Both the position numbers and the translations under genes were made by a program. A DNA stretch of 64,000 bases. It comes from Trabulsiella odontotermitis (GTDB taxonomy: Bacteria > Pseudomonadota > Gammaproteobacteria > Enterobacterales > Enterobacteriaceae). The stretch spans positions 62,001-126,000 of the forward strand of contig NZ_LIFX01000006.1 in NCBI RefSeq assembly GCF_001297775.1, read 5' to 3'. Below, piece by piece: positions 55,784 through 64,000 of the stretch (the first letter of the stretch is position 1; each line of letters starts with the position of its first letter). The notes beneath the pieces were generated by a model that was not told where the DNA came from, did no database searches, and was given only the letters and a program-made list of their open reading frames with translations.

Positions 55784-56451
55784 TGGTTGAGTATTTTCCT
55801 GAATTGCTGAAAGGGCTGCATACCAGCCTGACGCTGACCGTGGCGTCGCTTCTCGTCGCGCTGGTGCTGGCGCTGATTTTCACCATCATTCTGACGCTGA
55901 AAACGCCGGTACTGGTGTGGATTGTGCGTGCGTATATCACGCTGTTCACCGGTACGCCGCTGCTGGTGCAGATCTTCCTGATTTACTACGGGCCGGGCCA
56001 GTTCCCGACGCTGCAGGAATATCCGCTGATCTGGCATCTGCTGTCGGAACCGTGGCTGTGCGCGCTCCTGGCGTTGTCGCTCAACAGTGCGGCCTACACC
56101 ACCCAGCTGTTTTACGGTGCCGTCCGCGCCATCCCGGAAGGGCAATGGCAATCCTGCGGCGCGCTGGGGATGAGCAAGAAAGACACGCTGGCGATCCTGT
56201 TGCCGTATGCGTTTAAGCGTGCCCTTTCCTCTTACTCCAACGAAGTGGTGTTGATCTTTAAGAGTACCTCTCTGGCGTACACCATCACATTAATGGAAGT
56301 TATGGGTCACGGGCAGTTGCTCTACGGGCGGACTTATGATGTTATGGTATTCGGCGCAGCGGGAGTGATTTACCTCATCGTCAACGGTCTGCTGACACTG
56401 ATGATGCGCCTTATCGAACGCAAAGCACTGGCCTTTGAAACACGAAAATAA
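55783..56451 (+). CDS. artM: Arginine ABC transporter permease ArtM
   Basis: A 222-residue inner-membrane permease with five helices, the sibling of ArtQ. Motifs: FTGTPLLVQIFLIYYGPGQ and the EAA loop IPEGQWQSCGALGMSKKD. It is the last gene of artPIQM; artJ follows after 192 bp with its own promoter. Confidence 0.96.
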   Translation: MVEYFPELLKGLHTSLTLTVASLLVALVLALIFTIILTLKTPVLVWIVRAYITLFTGTPLLVQIFLIYYGPGQFPTLQEYPLIWHLLSEPWLCALLALSLNSAAYTTQLFYGAVRAIPEGQWQSCGALGMSKKDTLAILLPYAFKRALSSYSNEVVLIFKSTSLAYTITLMEVMGHGQLLYGRTYDVMVFGAAGVIYLIVNGLLTLMMRLIERKALAFETRK

Positions 56452-56558
56452 TCTGCCGGTGTTATTAGCAAAAATTGCATAGTTTTGTATCATCCAGACG
56501 GGCAAGTACCTTTACTTCCCGTCTTTTTTTATTTTCATAAAAATACTTACTCATTTTT

Positions 56559-56576
56559 ATTGCATATAAATTCATT
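56559..56576 (+). promoter_or_regulatory. ArgR box upstream of artJ
   Basis: ATTGCATATAAATTCATT fits the ARG box closely (core TGCATATAAATTCA against TGAATwwwwATTCA). It is 68 bp before the artJ start. artJ is the most strongly arginine-repressed art gene in E. coli. A second box 3 bp upstream is not obvious. Confidence 0.65.
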
Positions 56577-56643
56577 TAATGGCATCGTAAAGTCATGCCG
56601 CATATGGCACTACATCATAAGATTGACAGACGGGAGCTTTCGC

Positions 56644-57375
56644 ATGAAAAAATTACTTCTGGCGGCAATGTTTGCCACTTTTGCCACCGGCGCAGTCGCT
56701 GCGGAAAAAATCAGTTTTGGCGTTTCCGCCACCTACCCTCCTTTTGAATCGCTGGACGCCAGCAACCAGATTGTCGGTTTTGATATCGATCTGGCGAAGG
56801 CGCTGTGCAAACAAATGCAGGCAGAATGCACTTTCACCAACCACGCCTTTGACAGCCTGATCCCGTCACTGAAGTTTAAGAAATACGACGCGGTGATTTC
56901 CGGTATGGATATCACCCCGGAGCGTAGCAAACAGGTCACTTTTACCGACCCGTACTATGCCAACTCGGCGGTGGTGATTGCGAAGAAAGACGCTTATAAG
57001 ACGTTCGACGATCTGAAAGGCAAACGCATCGGCATGGAAAATGGCACCACGCACCAGAAATATTTGCAGGATAAGCACCCGGAAGTGAAAACCGTGGCGT
57101 ACGACAGCTACCAGAACGCGATCATCGACCTGAAAAATGGCCGTCTCGACGGGGTGTTTGGTGATACCGCGGTGGTGAATGAGTGGCTGAAAACCAACCC
57201 GCAACTGGGTACCGCTACGCCGAAAGTGACCGATCCGCAATACTTCGGCACCGGTCTTGGCATCGCGGTTCGCCCGGACAACAAAGCGCTGGTGGAGAAA
57301 CTGAACGGCGCGCTGAAAGCCATCAAAGCCGATGGCACCTATCAGAAAATCAGCGACCAGTGGTTCCCGGGCTAA
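56644..57375 (+). CDS. artJ: Arginine-binding periplasmic protein ArtJ
   Basis: Arginine-specific solute-binding protein for ArtQMP. The 243 residues begin with signal MKKLLLAAMFATFATGAVAA, then EKISFGVSATYPPFESLD, GMDITPERSKQVTFTDPYY and NGTTHQKYLQDKHPEVKTVA. I chose the ATG at 56644; the frame is open upstream but not homologous. It has its own promoter region with an ArgR box. Its 3' neighbour is yehS, 40 bp away, not rlmC as in E. coli. Confidence 0.96.
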   Translation: MKKLLLAAMFATFATGAVAAEKISFGVSATYPPFESLDASNQIVGFDIDLAKALCKQMQAECTFTNHAFDSLIPSLKFKKYDAVISGMDITPERSKQVTFTDPYYANSAVVIAKKDAYKTFDDLKGKRIGMENGTTHQKYLQDKHPEVKTVAYDSYQNAIIDLKNGRLDGVFGDTAVVNEWLKTNPQLGTATPKVTDPQYFGTGLGIAVRPDNKALVEKLNGALKAIKADGTYQKISDQWFPG

Positions 57376-57393
57376 AAACCCGAAGCCAGAATC

Positions 57394-57420
57394 AAGCCGG
57401 AGAAATCCGGCTTCTTTATG
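57394..57420. terminator. artJ terminator at the rearrangement junction
   Basis: AAGCCGGA (57394-57401), loop GAAA, TCCGGCTT (57406-57413), then CTTTATG. It reaches into the yehS stop codon, so it serves converging artJ and yehS. Confidence 0.75.
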
Positions 57421-57880
57421 CCTGATGCAGACGTACGGTCAGGCCGCGCAGGAAATAACGCAGGAACTGATCCCCACACTCACGGAAATTTTTGTGTTCC
57501 GGGGCGCGCATCATGGCGGTAATTTCCGGCATTGATACACGGAATTTTTGTTCGGTGAGGATCGCCAGAATATCATCCGTTTTCAGGGAAAAGGCGATGC
57601 GCAGTTTCTTCAGCACGATGTTGTTATTCAGTCTGCGCTCAAGCGCCAGCGGCGGCGCGTCTTCGTCACGGCCGCGTTTGTCGTAAATCAGACCGTTCAG
57701 CAACGCGGACAGCACGATGTCAGGGCAACGTTCATACCCCTCTTCCTCTTCTTTTCGCAACCAGGGCGCAATCTGCGCTTCTGTCACGTCCGTTTCGCCG
57801 AGCGCAATCAGCCGCACCAGACCCTGGTTGTTGGTTTTCAGGGCGTAGCGCAGGCTACGTAAAATATCGTTATTCAGCAT
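57416..57880 (-). CDS. yehS: DUF1456 protein YehS
   Basis: A 154-residue protein with two DUF1456 repeats, MLNNDILRSLRYALK and NNNIVLKKLRIAFSLK, each followed by a similar helical stretch containing a WLRKEEEEGYERCPD-like or MMRAPEHKNFRECGDQ motif. The function is unknown. It normally sits next to btsR-btsS, and does so here. It converges on artJ. Confidence 0.94.
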   Translation of the reverse strand: MLNNDILRSLRYALKTNNQGLVRLIALGETDVTEAQIAPWLRKEEEEGYERCPDIVLSALLNGLIYDKRGRDEDAPPLALERRLNNNIVLKKLRIAFSLKTDDILAILTEQKFRVSMPEITAMMRAPEHKNFRECGDQFLRYFLRGLTVRLHQA

Positions 57881-57982
57881 GTTGCCTTCAGAAAATTAAG
57901 ATGTTGACCCGGCAAGCACAAACCGCCGGGCAAAAAACGATGACTGGATCAGACGCAAGCCTCTAGTGTAACCGCAACCGGG

Positions 57983-58702
57983 CTACAACCCAATCGCCTC
58001 TTTCAGGCTTTTCAGGTAACGACGACTGACCGGCACGGTTTGCCCGGCACGCAGCAACAGTTCCGCCTGACCATTTTCTTCAAGGCGGATCTCTTTGACA
58101 TGCGCCAGATTGACCAGATGCTGACGATGGCAGCGCACCAGCGGCGTGCGGCTCTCCAGCGTGCGTAGCGTTAACTCGGTAAACCCTTCTTTGCCTTCGT
58201 GGCTGGTGACGTACACGCCGCTCATCCGGCTGCTGACAAACGCCACATCTTCCATCTGCAACAGGTAGATCCGGCTGTGACCGGTGCAGGGAATGTATTT
58301 CAGCACCTGCTGGTTTTCGCCGAGGACTGAGACATCCTGCAGCGTGCGCTCCTGGCGCAGGCGCGTCAGGGTTTTGTCCAGCCGCGTCGCTTCAATGGGT
58401 TTGAGCAGATAGTCAAACGCGTGCTCTTCGAAGGCTTTTACCGCGTATTCATCGAACGCAGTGAGAAAAACGATGTACGGCCGGTGTTCCGGGTCGAGCA
58501 TGCCGACCATCTCCAGCCCACTGATACGCGGCATCTGAATGTCGAGAAACAACACGTCCGGGCGCAGGCGATGCACGGCGCCAATGCCTTCGACCGCATT
58601 TGAACACTCACCCACTATTTCAATATCGTTTTGTTCCTGAAGCAGAATGCGCAGATTCTCTCGAGCCAGGGGTTCATCATCAACAATCAGCACATTCAGC
58701 AT
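57983..58702 (-). CDS. btsR: Response regulator BtsR (YehT)
   Basis: LytTR-type regulator of the BtsSR pyruvate-sensing system, which in E. coli activates the pyruvate transporter gene btsT. The 239 residues comprise a receiver domain with phospho-acceptor Asp54 in [12 protein letters not shown], then a LytTR DNA-binding domain (about 135-239) with [11 protein letters not shown] and [12 protein letters not shown]. Its start overlaps the btsS end by seven bases. Confidence 0.96.
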   Translation of the reverse strand: MLNVLIVDDEPLARENLRILLQEQNDIEIVGECSNAVEGIGAVHRLRPDVLFLDIQMPRISGLEMVGMLDPEHRPYIVFLTAFDEYAVKAFEEHAFDYLLKPIEATRLDKTLTRLRQERTLQDVSVLGENQQVLKYIPCTGHSRIYLLQMEDVAFVSSRMSGVYVTSHEGKEGFTELTLRTLESRTPLVRCHRQHLVNLAHVKEIRLEENGQAELLLRAGQTVPVSRRYLKSLKEAIGL

Positions 58703-60384
58703 GCCGTCTCCTCCAGAGGCAGTCTCAGAGTGATACGAGTAAACCGTTCCGGTTCACAGGCTACCGTGATACCGCAGTTATCACCAAAGCGGGCGCGAAG
58801 TCGTTTATCCACCAGATTCATGCCCAGTCCGCTGGCGTTTCCCCTGGGTTGATACAATCCGGCGTTATCTTCGATATCCAGTTGCAGATACTGACCATGC
58901 TGGCTCGCCTGAATGGAGATCTCGCCCACGCCGAGATGTTGTGACGTGCCGTGTTTGATCGCGTTCTCCACGATAGGCTGTAGCGTAAACGCGGGCAGTT
59001 GTTGATGCGACAGCGATTCCGGCACACACAGCGTCACCTGCAGGCGAGACTGAAAGCGCGCCTTTTCGATTTGCAGATAGGCGTTAACATGCTCGATTTC
59101 ATCCGCCAGCGTCACCACTTCCGACGGCCGCTTCAGGTTTTTGCGAAAGAAGGTCGACAGGTACTGCACCAGTTGCCCGGCCTGATCGCTGTCGCGACGA
59201 ATCACCGCCATCAGCGTATTCAGCGCATTAAACAGGAAATGCGGATTCACCTGCGCGTGCAGCAGTTTGATTTCCGATTGCGTCAGCAGCGCCTTTTGCC
59301 GTTCGTACTGCCCGGCGAGGATCTGCGCTGACAACAACTGCGCGATCCCCTCGCCCAGCGTGCGGTTAATCGAACTGAACAGGCGATTTTTCGCTTCATA
59401 GAGCTTGATGGTGCCAATCACGCGCTGATTCTCACCCCGTAACGGGATCACCAGCGTCGAACCGAGCTTGCAGTGCGGGTGAATAGAACAGCGGTACGGC
59501 ACTTCATTGCCATCGGCATAGACCACATCGCCGGTATCAATCGCTTTTTGCGTGTAGGACGATGAGATCGGTTTGCCCGGCAGATGATGATCATCGCCAA
59601 TGCCGGTGAAGGCCAGCAGCTTATCGCGATCGGTGATCGCCACCGCGCCAATATCCAGCTCCTGAATCAGCACCTGCGCCACCTTCATGCTGTTCTCTTC
59701 GTTAAAACCCTGGCGCAAAATCCCTTCTGTCGACGCCGCCACCTTCAGCGCCGTCGCGGAAAACGCCGAGGTGTATTTTTCAAACATCGCCCGTTTGTCG
59801 AGCAGAATACGCATAAACAGCGCCGCGCCAACGGTATTGGTGACCATCATTGGCGCAGCGATGCTTTGTACCAGATGCAGGGCATCGTTAAATGGACGCG
59901 CAATCGCCAGAATGATCAGCATCTGAACCAGCTCGGCAAAACAGGTGATCGCCCCGGCGGTAAGCGGGCTGAATACTTTGTCGGGGCGGCCACGGCGAAT
60001 CAGTACGCTGTGCACCAGTCCACCCAGCAGCCCTTCGACAATGGTCGATATCATGCAGCTTAGCGCCGTCATGCCGCCCATCGAATAGCGATGAAGCCCA
60101 CCGGTCAACCCGACCAGCCCTCCCACTACCGGGCCGCCCAGCAAGCCGCCCATCACAGCGCCTATCGCGCGGGTATTGGCAATGGAATCTTCAATATGCA
60201 GACCAAAGTAGGTCCCCATAATGCAGAAAATGGAAAAGGTGACGTAACAGAGAAGTTTGTGCGGCAGACGCACGGTGACCTGCATCAGCGGAATAAAGAG
60301 CCGTGTTTTGCTCATCAGCCAGGCGATGACCAGAAATACACACATCTGCTGAAGCAGCAGCAACACCAGATTAAACTCGTACAT
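58696..60384 (-). CDS. btsS: Sensor histidine kinase BtsS (YehU)
   Basis: High-affinity pyruvate receptor kinase of the LytS type. It has 562 residues: a 5TM-5TMR_LYT membrane domain (about 1-190), a GAF domain (about 225-350), then the His kinase part with the phospho-His in [17 protein letters not shown] and an ATPase with IVENAIKHG and [12 protein letters not shown] chose the ATG at 60384 ([15 protein letters not shown]); the longer frame from 60489 adds 35 unrelated residues. It is divergent from mlrA. Confidence 0.96.
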   Translation of the reverse strand: MYEFNLVLLLLQQMCVFLVIAWLMSKTRLFIPLMQVTVRLPHKLLCYVTFSIFCIMGTYFGLHIEDSIANTRAIGAVMGGLLGGPVVGGLVGLTGGLHRYSMGGMTALSCMISTIVEGLLGGLVHSVLIRRGRPDKVFSPLTAGAITCFAELVQMLIILAIARPFNDALHLVQSIAAPMMVTNTVGAALFMRILLDKRAMFEKYTSAFSATALKVAASTEGILRQGFNEENSMKVAQVLIQELDIGAVAITDRDKLLAFTGIGDDHHLPGKPISSSYTQKAIDTGDVVYADGNEVPYRCSIHPHCKLGSTLVIPLRGENQRVIGTIKLYEAKNRLFSSINRTLGEGIAQLLSAQILAGQYERQKALLTQSEIKLLHAQVNPHFLFNALNTLMAVIRRDSDQAGQLVQYLSTFFRKNLKRPSEVVTLADEIEHVNAYLQIEKARFQSRLQVTLCVPESLSHQQLPAFTLQPIVENAIKHGTSQHLGVGEISIQASQHGQYLQLDIEDNAGLYQPRGNASGLGMNLVDKRLRARFGDNCGITVACEPERFTRITLRLPLEETAC

Positions 60385-60610
60385 ACCCGACCTGAGCCAT
60401 ACCACGCCTGAAAGGACGTAATCTACCCTGCCCGGGAAAAACTTTCTTTGAAGCGAGGCATAAAAACGGAAAAACCCGGTTAAGATCACGCTTTTGTTAC
60501 CCCTTTTTCACCTTCTCCGGCTTAGTTTTGAACAAAAAACGAACAAATTTTCCTGGTTCGGGATTTAGTGACTACAGTTAAAATGGGAAGCTAGTGGCAA
60601 AGGTGAAAAC

Positions 60611-61342
60611 ATGGCGCTTTACAGCATCGGTGAAGTGGCTCTGCTTTGTGACATCAATCCTGTAACGCTACGCGCCTGGCAGCGCCGCTATGGATTGCTA
60701 AAACCACAACGCACGGACGGCGGACACCGCTTATTCAATGAAGAAGATATCGATCGTATTCGGGAGATCAAACGCTGGATAGACACCGGCGTTCAGGTCG
60801 GTAAAGTCAAATCGCTGCTGTGTGAAAAGACCAGCGCGCAGCATACTGGCTGGCTGGAGCAACAGGAGATGCTGCTCAGCTACCTGCAAAATGGCAATCT
60901 GAACCGGCTACGGCTGTGGATCAAAGAGCGCGCTCGCGATTACCCCGCCCAGACGCTGGTGACCTATCTGTTCATTCCGCTCCGTCGACGTCTGCAAAGC
61001 CAGCAGGCCACTCTGCATATGCTGTTAAGCATGCTCGACGGCATCTTAATCAACCATATTTCGCATTGCCTGCTGAGCAGCCACCGCAAAGCGGGGAAAG
61101 AGGCGCTGGTGGTCGGCTGGAATATTCATGACACCACCCGCCTGTGGCTGGAGGGCTGGATGGCCTCGGAGCAGGGCTGGCGGGTTGATATTCTCGCCCA
61201 TTCGCTGACCCAGTTACGGCCGGACATTTTCGAAGGTAAAACGTTGCTGGTATGGTGTGGTGAATCGCCGTCTTCGTTGCAGACACAACAACTGGCGCGC
61301 TGGCGGGAAGCGGGTTACGAGATAGTCCCTCTCGGCGCCTGA
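60611..61342 (+). CDS. mlrA: MerR-family regulator MlrA (YehV)
   Basis: Activator of csgD and so of curli and biofilm, acting with RpoS and cyclic-di-GMP signalling. The 243 residues comprise an N-terminal MerR helix-turn-helix, YSIGEVALLCDINPVTLRAW with QRRYGLLKP, then a B12-binding-like C-terminal fold, with VVGWNIHDTTRLWLEGWMAS, that keeps no cobalamin His motif. It is more diverged from E. coli than its neighbours in the C-terminal half. It is followed by yohO. Confidence 0.94.
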   Translation: MALYSIGEVALLCDINPVTLRAWQRRYGLLKPQRTDGGHRLFNEEDIDRIREIKRWIDTGVQVGKVKSLLCEKTSAQHTGWLEQQEMLLSYLQNGNLNRLRLWIKERARDYPAQTLVTYLFIPLRRRLQSQQATLHMLLSMLDGILINHISHCLLSSHRKAGKEALVVGWNIHDTTRLWLEGWMASEQGWRVDILAHSLTQLRPDIFEGKTLLVWCGESPSSLQTQQLARWREAGYEIVPLGA

Positions 61343-61416
61343 GATAACGTCAACGCTGTCGTTTAATAACAAAGCGGTTTCATAGTAGAATAACGGTATT
61401 AACACAGGAGCCTGCT

Positions 61417-61530
61417 ATGAAACCCGCCAAAATTGCTGTTATTACTCTCTTTACGCTGATGGCTATCGGCGGCATCAGTGGCGTGATGCTCGCGGGATAT
61501 TCGTTTATTGTTCGGGGCGGTGTCGGCTGA
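61417..61530 (+). CDS. yohO: Small membrane protein YohO
   Basis: A 37-codon gene, absent from ordinary length cut-offs. It encodes a single-helix membrane protein starting [20 protein letters not shown] and ending [11 protein letters not shown]. It closely resembles the E. coli small inner-membrane protein YohO (35 residues as I remember) at the same place between mlrA and yehW. ACAGGAG lies before the ATG. Its function is unknown. The last 26 bases overlap the 3' end of yehW on the other strand. Confidence 0.88.
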   Translation: MKPAKIAVITLFTLMAIGGISGVMLAGYSFIVRGGVG

Positions 61531-62242
61531 GCCAGCGGTTCAGCCGCTCAAAACAGCGGTCGATAATAATGGCCGCCAGCGCCACCAGAATCGCCCCCTG
61601 AAGCACATACGCCGTATTAAACCCGCTCAGGCCGATGATAATCGGCGTGCCGAGTGTGTTGGCGCCTACGGTTGACGCAATGGCCGCAGTGCCAATGTTA
61701 ATGATGACCGAAGTGCGGATCCCCGCCAGAATCACCGGCGCCGCCAGCGGCAGTTCCACTTTCATCAACCGCTGCCAGCCGTTCATCCCCATCCCTTTCG
61801 CCACACTGCTGACGCTTTCCGGCACCGCCGCCAGCCCCGCCAGCGTTCCCTGTAAGACCGGCAAAATGCCGTAGAGGATCAGCGCGATAATAGCGGGTTC
61901 ACGACCAAAGCCCATCACCGGAACCGCAATCGCCAGTACGGCCACCGGCGGAAAGGTCTGCCCCATCGCCGCAATAGTCTCGACCAGCGTGCGAAATTCA
62001 CGCCCGGCCGGGCGCGTCACCAGTATTCCCGCGCCAACGCCGAGCACCACCGCGACCAGGCTCGACACGCCCACCAGCCAGAGATGCGCCAGCGTCAGCA
62101 TCAAAAAACTCTCCTGCTGATAGAGCGGACGAGGCAACTGCGGGAACAGCGCACGGAACAACGGACCACTGTGCGGCAACAGCCACAGCAGCGCGATAAA
62201 CAGCGCAATCAGCCACAGAAGCGGGTCACGAAACCGTCGCAC
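61505..62242 (-). CDS. yehW: Osmoprotectant ABC transporter permease YehW
   Basis: A 245-residue inner-membrane permease of the ProW/OpuCB type with about five helices. The conserved loop is [22 protein letters not shown] after [16 protein letters not shown] chose the GTG at 62242 (encoding [15 protein letters not shown]) because GAGGAGG lies just upstream and it fits the homologue; the longer frame from 62305 reads through yehX. It overlaps the yehX end by 17 bases. It is part of yehZYXW (osmU in Salmonella), an RpoS-linked betaine-type importer. Confidence 0.94.
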   Translation of the reverse strand: MRRFRDPLLWLIALFIALLWLLPHSGPLFRALFPQLPRPLYQQESFLMLTLAHLWLVGVSSLVAVVLGVGAGILVTRPAGREFRTLVETIAAMGQTFPPVAVLAIAVPVMGFGREPAIIALILYGILPVLQGTLAGLAAVPESVSSVAKGMGMNGWQRLMKVELPLAAPVILAGIRTSVIINIGTAAIASTVGANTLGTPIIIGLSGFNTAYVLQGAILVALAAIIIDRCFERLNRWLSRHRPEQ

Positions 62243-63173
62243 CGTTTTCCTCCTCACGCAACAGATCGGCGAAATGCAACACGCCGCACGGCTCGCCCTG
62301 CGCATTCACCACCGGCAGGCTGAGCCGCTGTTGTGCCACAAACGCCGACAGCGCCTCGCGCAGGCTCATCGCTTCCTGCAATGGTTCGCCCTGAGCGTGT
62401 TCATCACGGCGCAGGTAATGCCCCACTTCGCGCAGCGACAGCAGCCGTATGCCCAGCTCACTGTTGCCGAAAAAGGTGCGAACAAACTCGTTACGCGGAT
62501 GGCTTAACATCTCCAGCGGCGTGCCCTGCTGGATCACTTCGCCGCCATCCATTAACACCAGATGATCGGCAAGGCGCAGCGCCTCGTCGATGTCATGCGT
62601 AACCAGCACAATCGTTCGCCCGAGCAGACGATGAATGCGGCTCATCTCCTGCTGGAGCGCGGTGCGGGTCACCGGGTCGAGCGCGCCGAAGGGTTCATCC
62701 ATCAACAGCACTTCCGGGTTCGCCGCCAGCGCCCGTGCCACGCCAACGCGCTGCTGCTGCCCGCCCGACAACTGATGCGGGTAACGTTCGCGCAATGCAG
62801 GCTCCAGACCGAGCAGCGCCATCAATTCCTCAATGCGCTGGTCGATTTTACCGCGCGACCATTTCTGCAGTTGCGGCACGGTGGCGATGTTCTGCGCCAC
62901 CGTCCAGTGGGGGAAAAGCCCAATCGACTGGATGGCGTAGCCCATCCGCCGACGCATTTCGAGCACGGGCTGCTGACGAATTTCTTCCCCGGCAAAACGG
63001 ATGATGCCGCTGTCGTGCTCCACCAGCCGGTTAATCATCTTCAGGGTGGTCGATTTCCCGGAGCCGGAGGTACCAACCAGCACTGAAAACGCCCCTTCAC
63101 GCAGGTTCAGGGAGAGATCTTTTACCGCCTCCAGGCCAGAGAAGCTTTTGCTCACATGCTCAAATTCAATCAT
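62226..63173 (-). CDS. yehX: Osmoprotectant ABC transporter ATP-binding protein YehX
   Basis: A 315-residue ATPase with Walker [10 protein letters not shown] (34-42), signature [10 protein letters not shown], Walker [13 protein letters not shown] and switch His in [11 protein letters not shown]. The C-terminal part (about 245-315) is a single CBS-like region with [20 protein letters not shown] that may sense ionic strength or nucleotides. It is slightly longer than the E. coli protein (308). It overlaps yehY by eight bases. Confidence 0.95.
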   Translation of the reverse strand: MIEFEHVSKSFSGLEAVKDLSLNLREGAFSVLVGTSGSGKSTTLKMINRLVEHDSGIIRFAGEEIRQQPVLEMRRRMGYAIQSIGLFPHWTVAQNIATVPQLQKWSRGKIDQRIEELMALLGLEPALRERYPHQLSGGQQQRVGVARALAANPEVLLMDEPFGALDPVTRTALQQEMSRIHRLLGRTIVLVTHDIDEALRLADHLVLMDGGEVIQQGTPLEMLSHPRNEFVRTFFGNSELGIRLLSLREVGHYLRRDEHAQGEPLQEAMSLREALSAFVAQQRLSLPVVNAQGEPCGVLHFADLLREEENGATVS

Positions 63174-64000
63174 TTCGCTCCCCTTTCAGCAGGGCTATCC
63201 ACAGGCCAAACAGCGCATCCAGCACCACCGCCAGCACAATTGTTGGGATCACGCCCAACAGGACCAGATCCAGCGCGCTGCTCAGTAGCCCCTGGAATAC
63301 CAGCGCCCCAAACCCGCCTGCGCCGATGAGCGCGGCGATCACCGCCATGCCCACCGTTTGCACCACCACCACCCGCAGGCTGCGCAGCAGCACCGGCAAC
63401 GCCAGCGGTAGCTGAACCTGCCAGAAACGCTGGCGAGGGCTCATCCCCATGGCCACCGCGCTTTCGAGAATATCCGGCGGCACCTGACGCATGCCCGCCA
63501 CCACCCCGCGCACCAGCGGCAGTAACGCATAGAGCACCAGTGCAATCAACGCGGGCGCCAGCCCGGTACCGGCAATACCGAGGCTCGCCAGCGCCGGAAA
63601 CTGCTGTACCAGCCCGGCCAGCGGCGCAATCAGCAAACCAAACAGCGCGACGGAGGGAATAGTCTGAATAATGTTCAGGGTGGTAAAAACGGAGGTCTGA
63701 CGCGAATCGTGGCGGTAACACCACAGGCCGAGTGGAATGCCGATCACCAGCCCCGGCAGCAGCGTACCGAACAGCAACGTCAGGTGCTGCACCAACGCAT
63801 CATTAAAGACTTCCTGCCGGTTACTGTATTCCTTCAGCAGCGAGAGATCGTCCAGCTTCCCCAGCCACAGCAGCACGCAGGGGATGATCCAGATCTGCGC
63901 ATTAAGCAACCAGCGCCAGACGGAACGGCGGGACAACCGCTTCGCGGTATCGCTGCAAATCAGCAATGACAGCGCCAGCCATAGCCATAATCCGCTACCC
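63166..64000 (-). CDS. yehY: Osmoprotectant ABC transporter permease YehY, C-terminal part (cut by window end)
   Basis: The frame stays open to base 64000, so the N-terminus lies outside the window. The visible 277 codons include [21 protein letters not shown] and the permease core [35 protein letters not shown] and [20 protein letters not shown], ending LKGERND. E. coli YehY has about 385 residues. A TTG at 63966 is not the start. Together with YehW it forms the membrane part of the importer; the binding protein gene (osmF/yehZ) should follow outside the window. Confidence 0.94.
   Translation of the reverse strand, partial: GSGLWLWLALSLLICSDTAKRLSRRSVWRWLLNAQIWIIPCVLLWLGKLDDLSLLKEYSNRQEVFNDALVQHLTLLFGTLLPGLVIGIPLGLWCYRHDSRQTSVFTTLNIIQTIPSVALFGLLIAPLAGLVQQFPALASLGIAGTGLAPALIALVLYALLPLVRGVVAGMRQVPPDILESAVAMGMSPRQRFWQVQLPLALPVLLRSLRVVVVQTVGMAVIAALIGAGGFGALVFQGLLSSALDLVLLGVIPTIVLAVVLDALFGLWIALLKGERND

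Overview
This is chromosomal core DNA of an enterobacterium of the Escherichia-Salmonella-Citrobacter group. Almost every protein is close in length and sequence to the E. coli K-12 protein I remember, and gene order over most of the window matches the E. coli aroA-pfl-cyd-art region read backwards. Because several E. coli neighbours are missing and one foreign gene is present, it is probably not E. coli itself; Citrobacter or a close relative is my best guess, but I cannot fix the species by eye. There is no CRISPR array, complete prophage, IS element or rRNA gene, and I see no tRNA.

Layout. 1-9.3 kb: msbA (cut by the window edge), comEC, ihfB, rpsA, cmk, ycaL, aroA and serC, all on the minus strand (lipid A export, nucleoid protein, ribosomal protein S1, CMP kinase, aromatic and serine synthesis). 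9.4-17.8 kb: ycaP, ycaO, then focA-pflB-pflA (anaerobic pyruvate-formate metabolism) and ycaD. 18-25.7 kb: serS, rarA, lolA, ftsK and lrp on the minus strand. 26.2-32.1 kb: trxB, cydDC, aat and infA on the plus strand. 32.2-40.3 kb: clpA and clpS, with cspD divergent, then macAB and ybjD. 40.7-51.2 kb: aqpZ, lysO, hcp-hcr, a doxX-family gene, poxB, ltaE, ybjT and ybjS. 51.2-51.6 kb: a probable phage-derived scar. 51.6-57.4 kb: amiD-ybjQ, ybjP and the arginine transport genes artP-I-Q-M and artJ. 57.4-64 kb: yehS, btsR-btsS, mlrA, yohO and yehW-X-Y (the last cut by the window edge).

How genes work together. FocA, PflB and PflA form the anaerobic pyruvate/formate module. CydDC exports thiols needed to assemble cytochrome bd. 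ClpS feeds N-degron substrates to ClpA, and Aat makes such degrons. LolA serves outer-membrane lipoproteins. MacAB is a tripartite efflux pump. Hcp-Hcr is a nitric oxide reductase pair with an FNR-like and an NsrR-like site upstream. ArtP-I-Q-M-J imports arginine. BtsSR senses pyruvate, and YehWXY is an osmoprotectant-type ABC importer whose binding protein would lie just outside the window.

The most notable feature is the join at about 57.4 kb. artJ (about 0.9 Mb on the E. coli map) is followed 40 bp later by yehS (about 2.2 Mb). Gene order and orientation on both sides fit a single large inversion around the replication terminus. Other notable points are a phage immunity-region-like scar between ybjS and amiD, no serW tRNA between infA and clpA, no dmsABC between ycaD and serS, no ybjX next to macA, and a doxX insertion beside poxB. 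I found no convincing undescribed multi-gene system; the window is mainly ordinary core genome with a few rearrangement scars.
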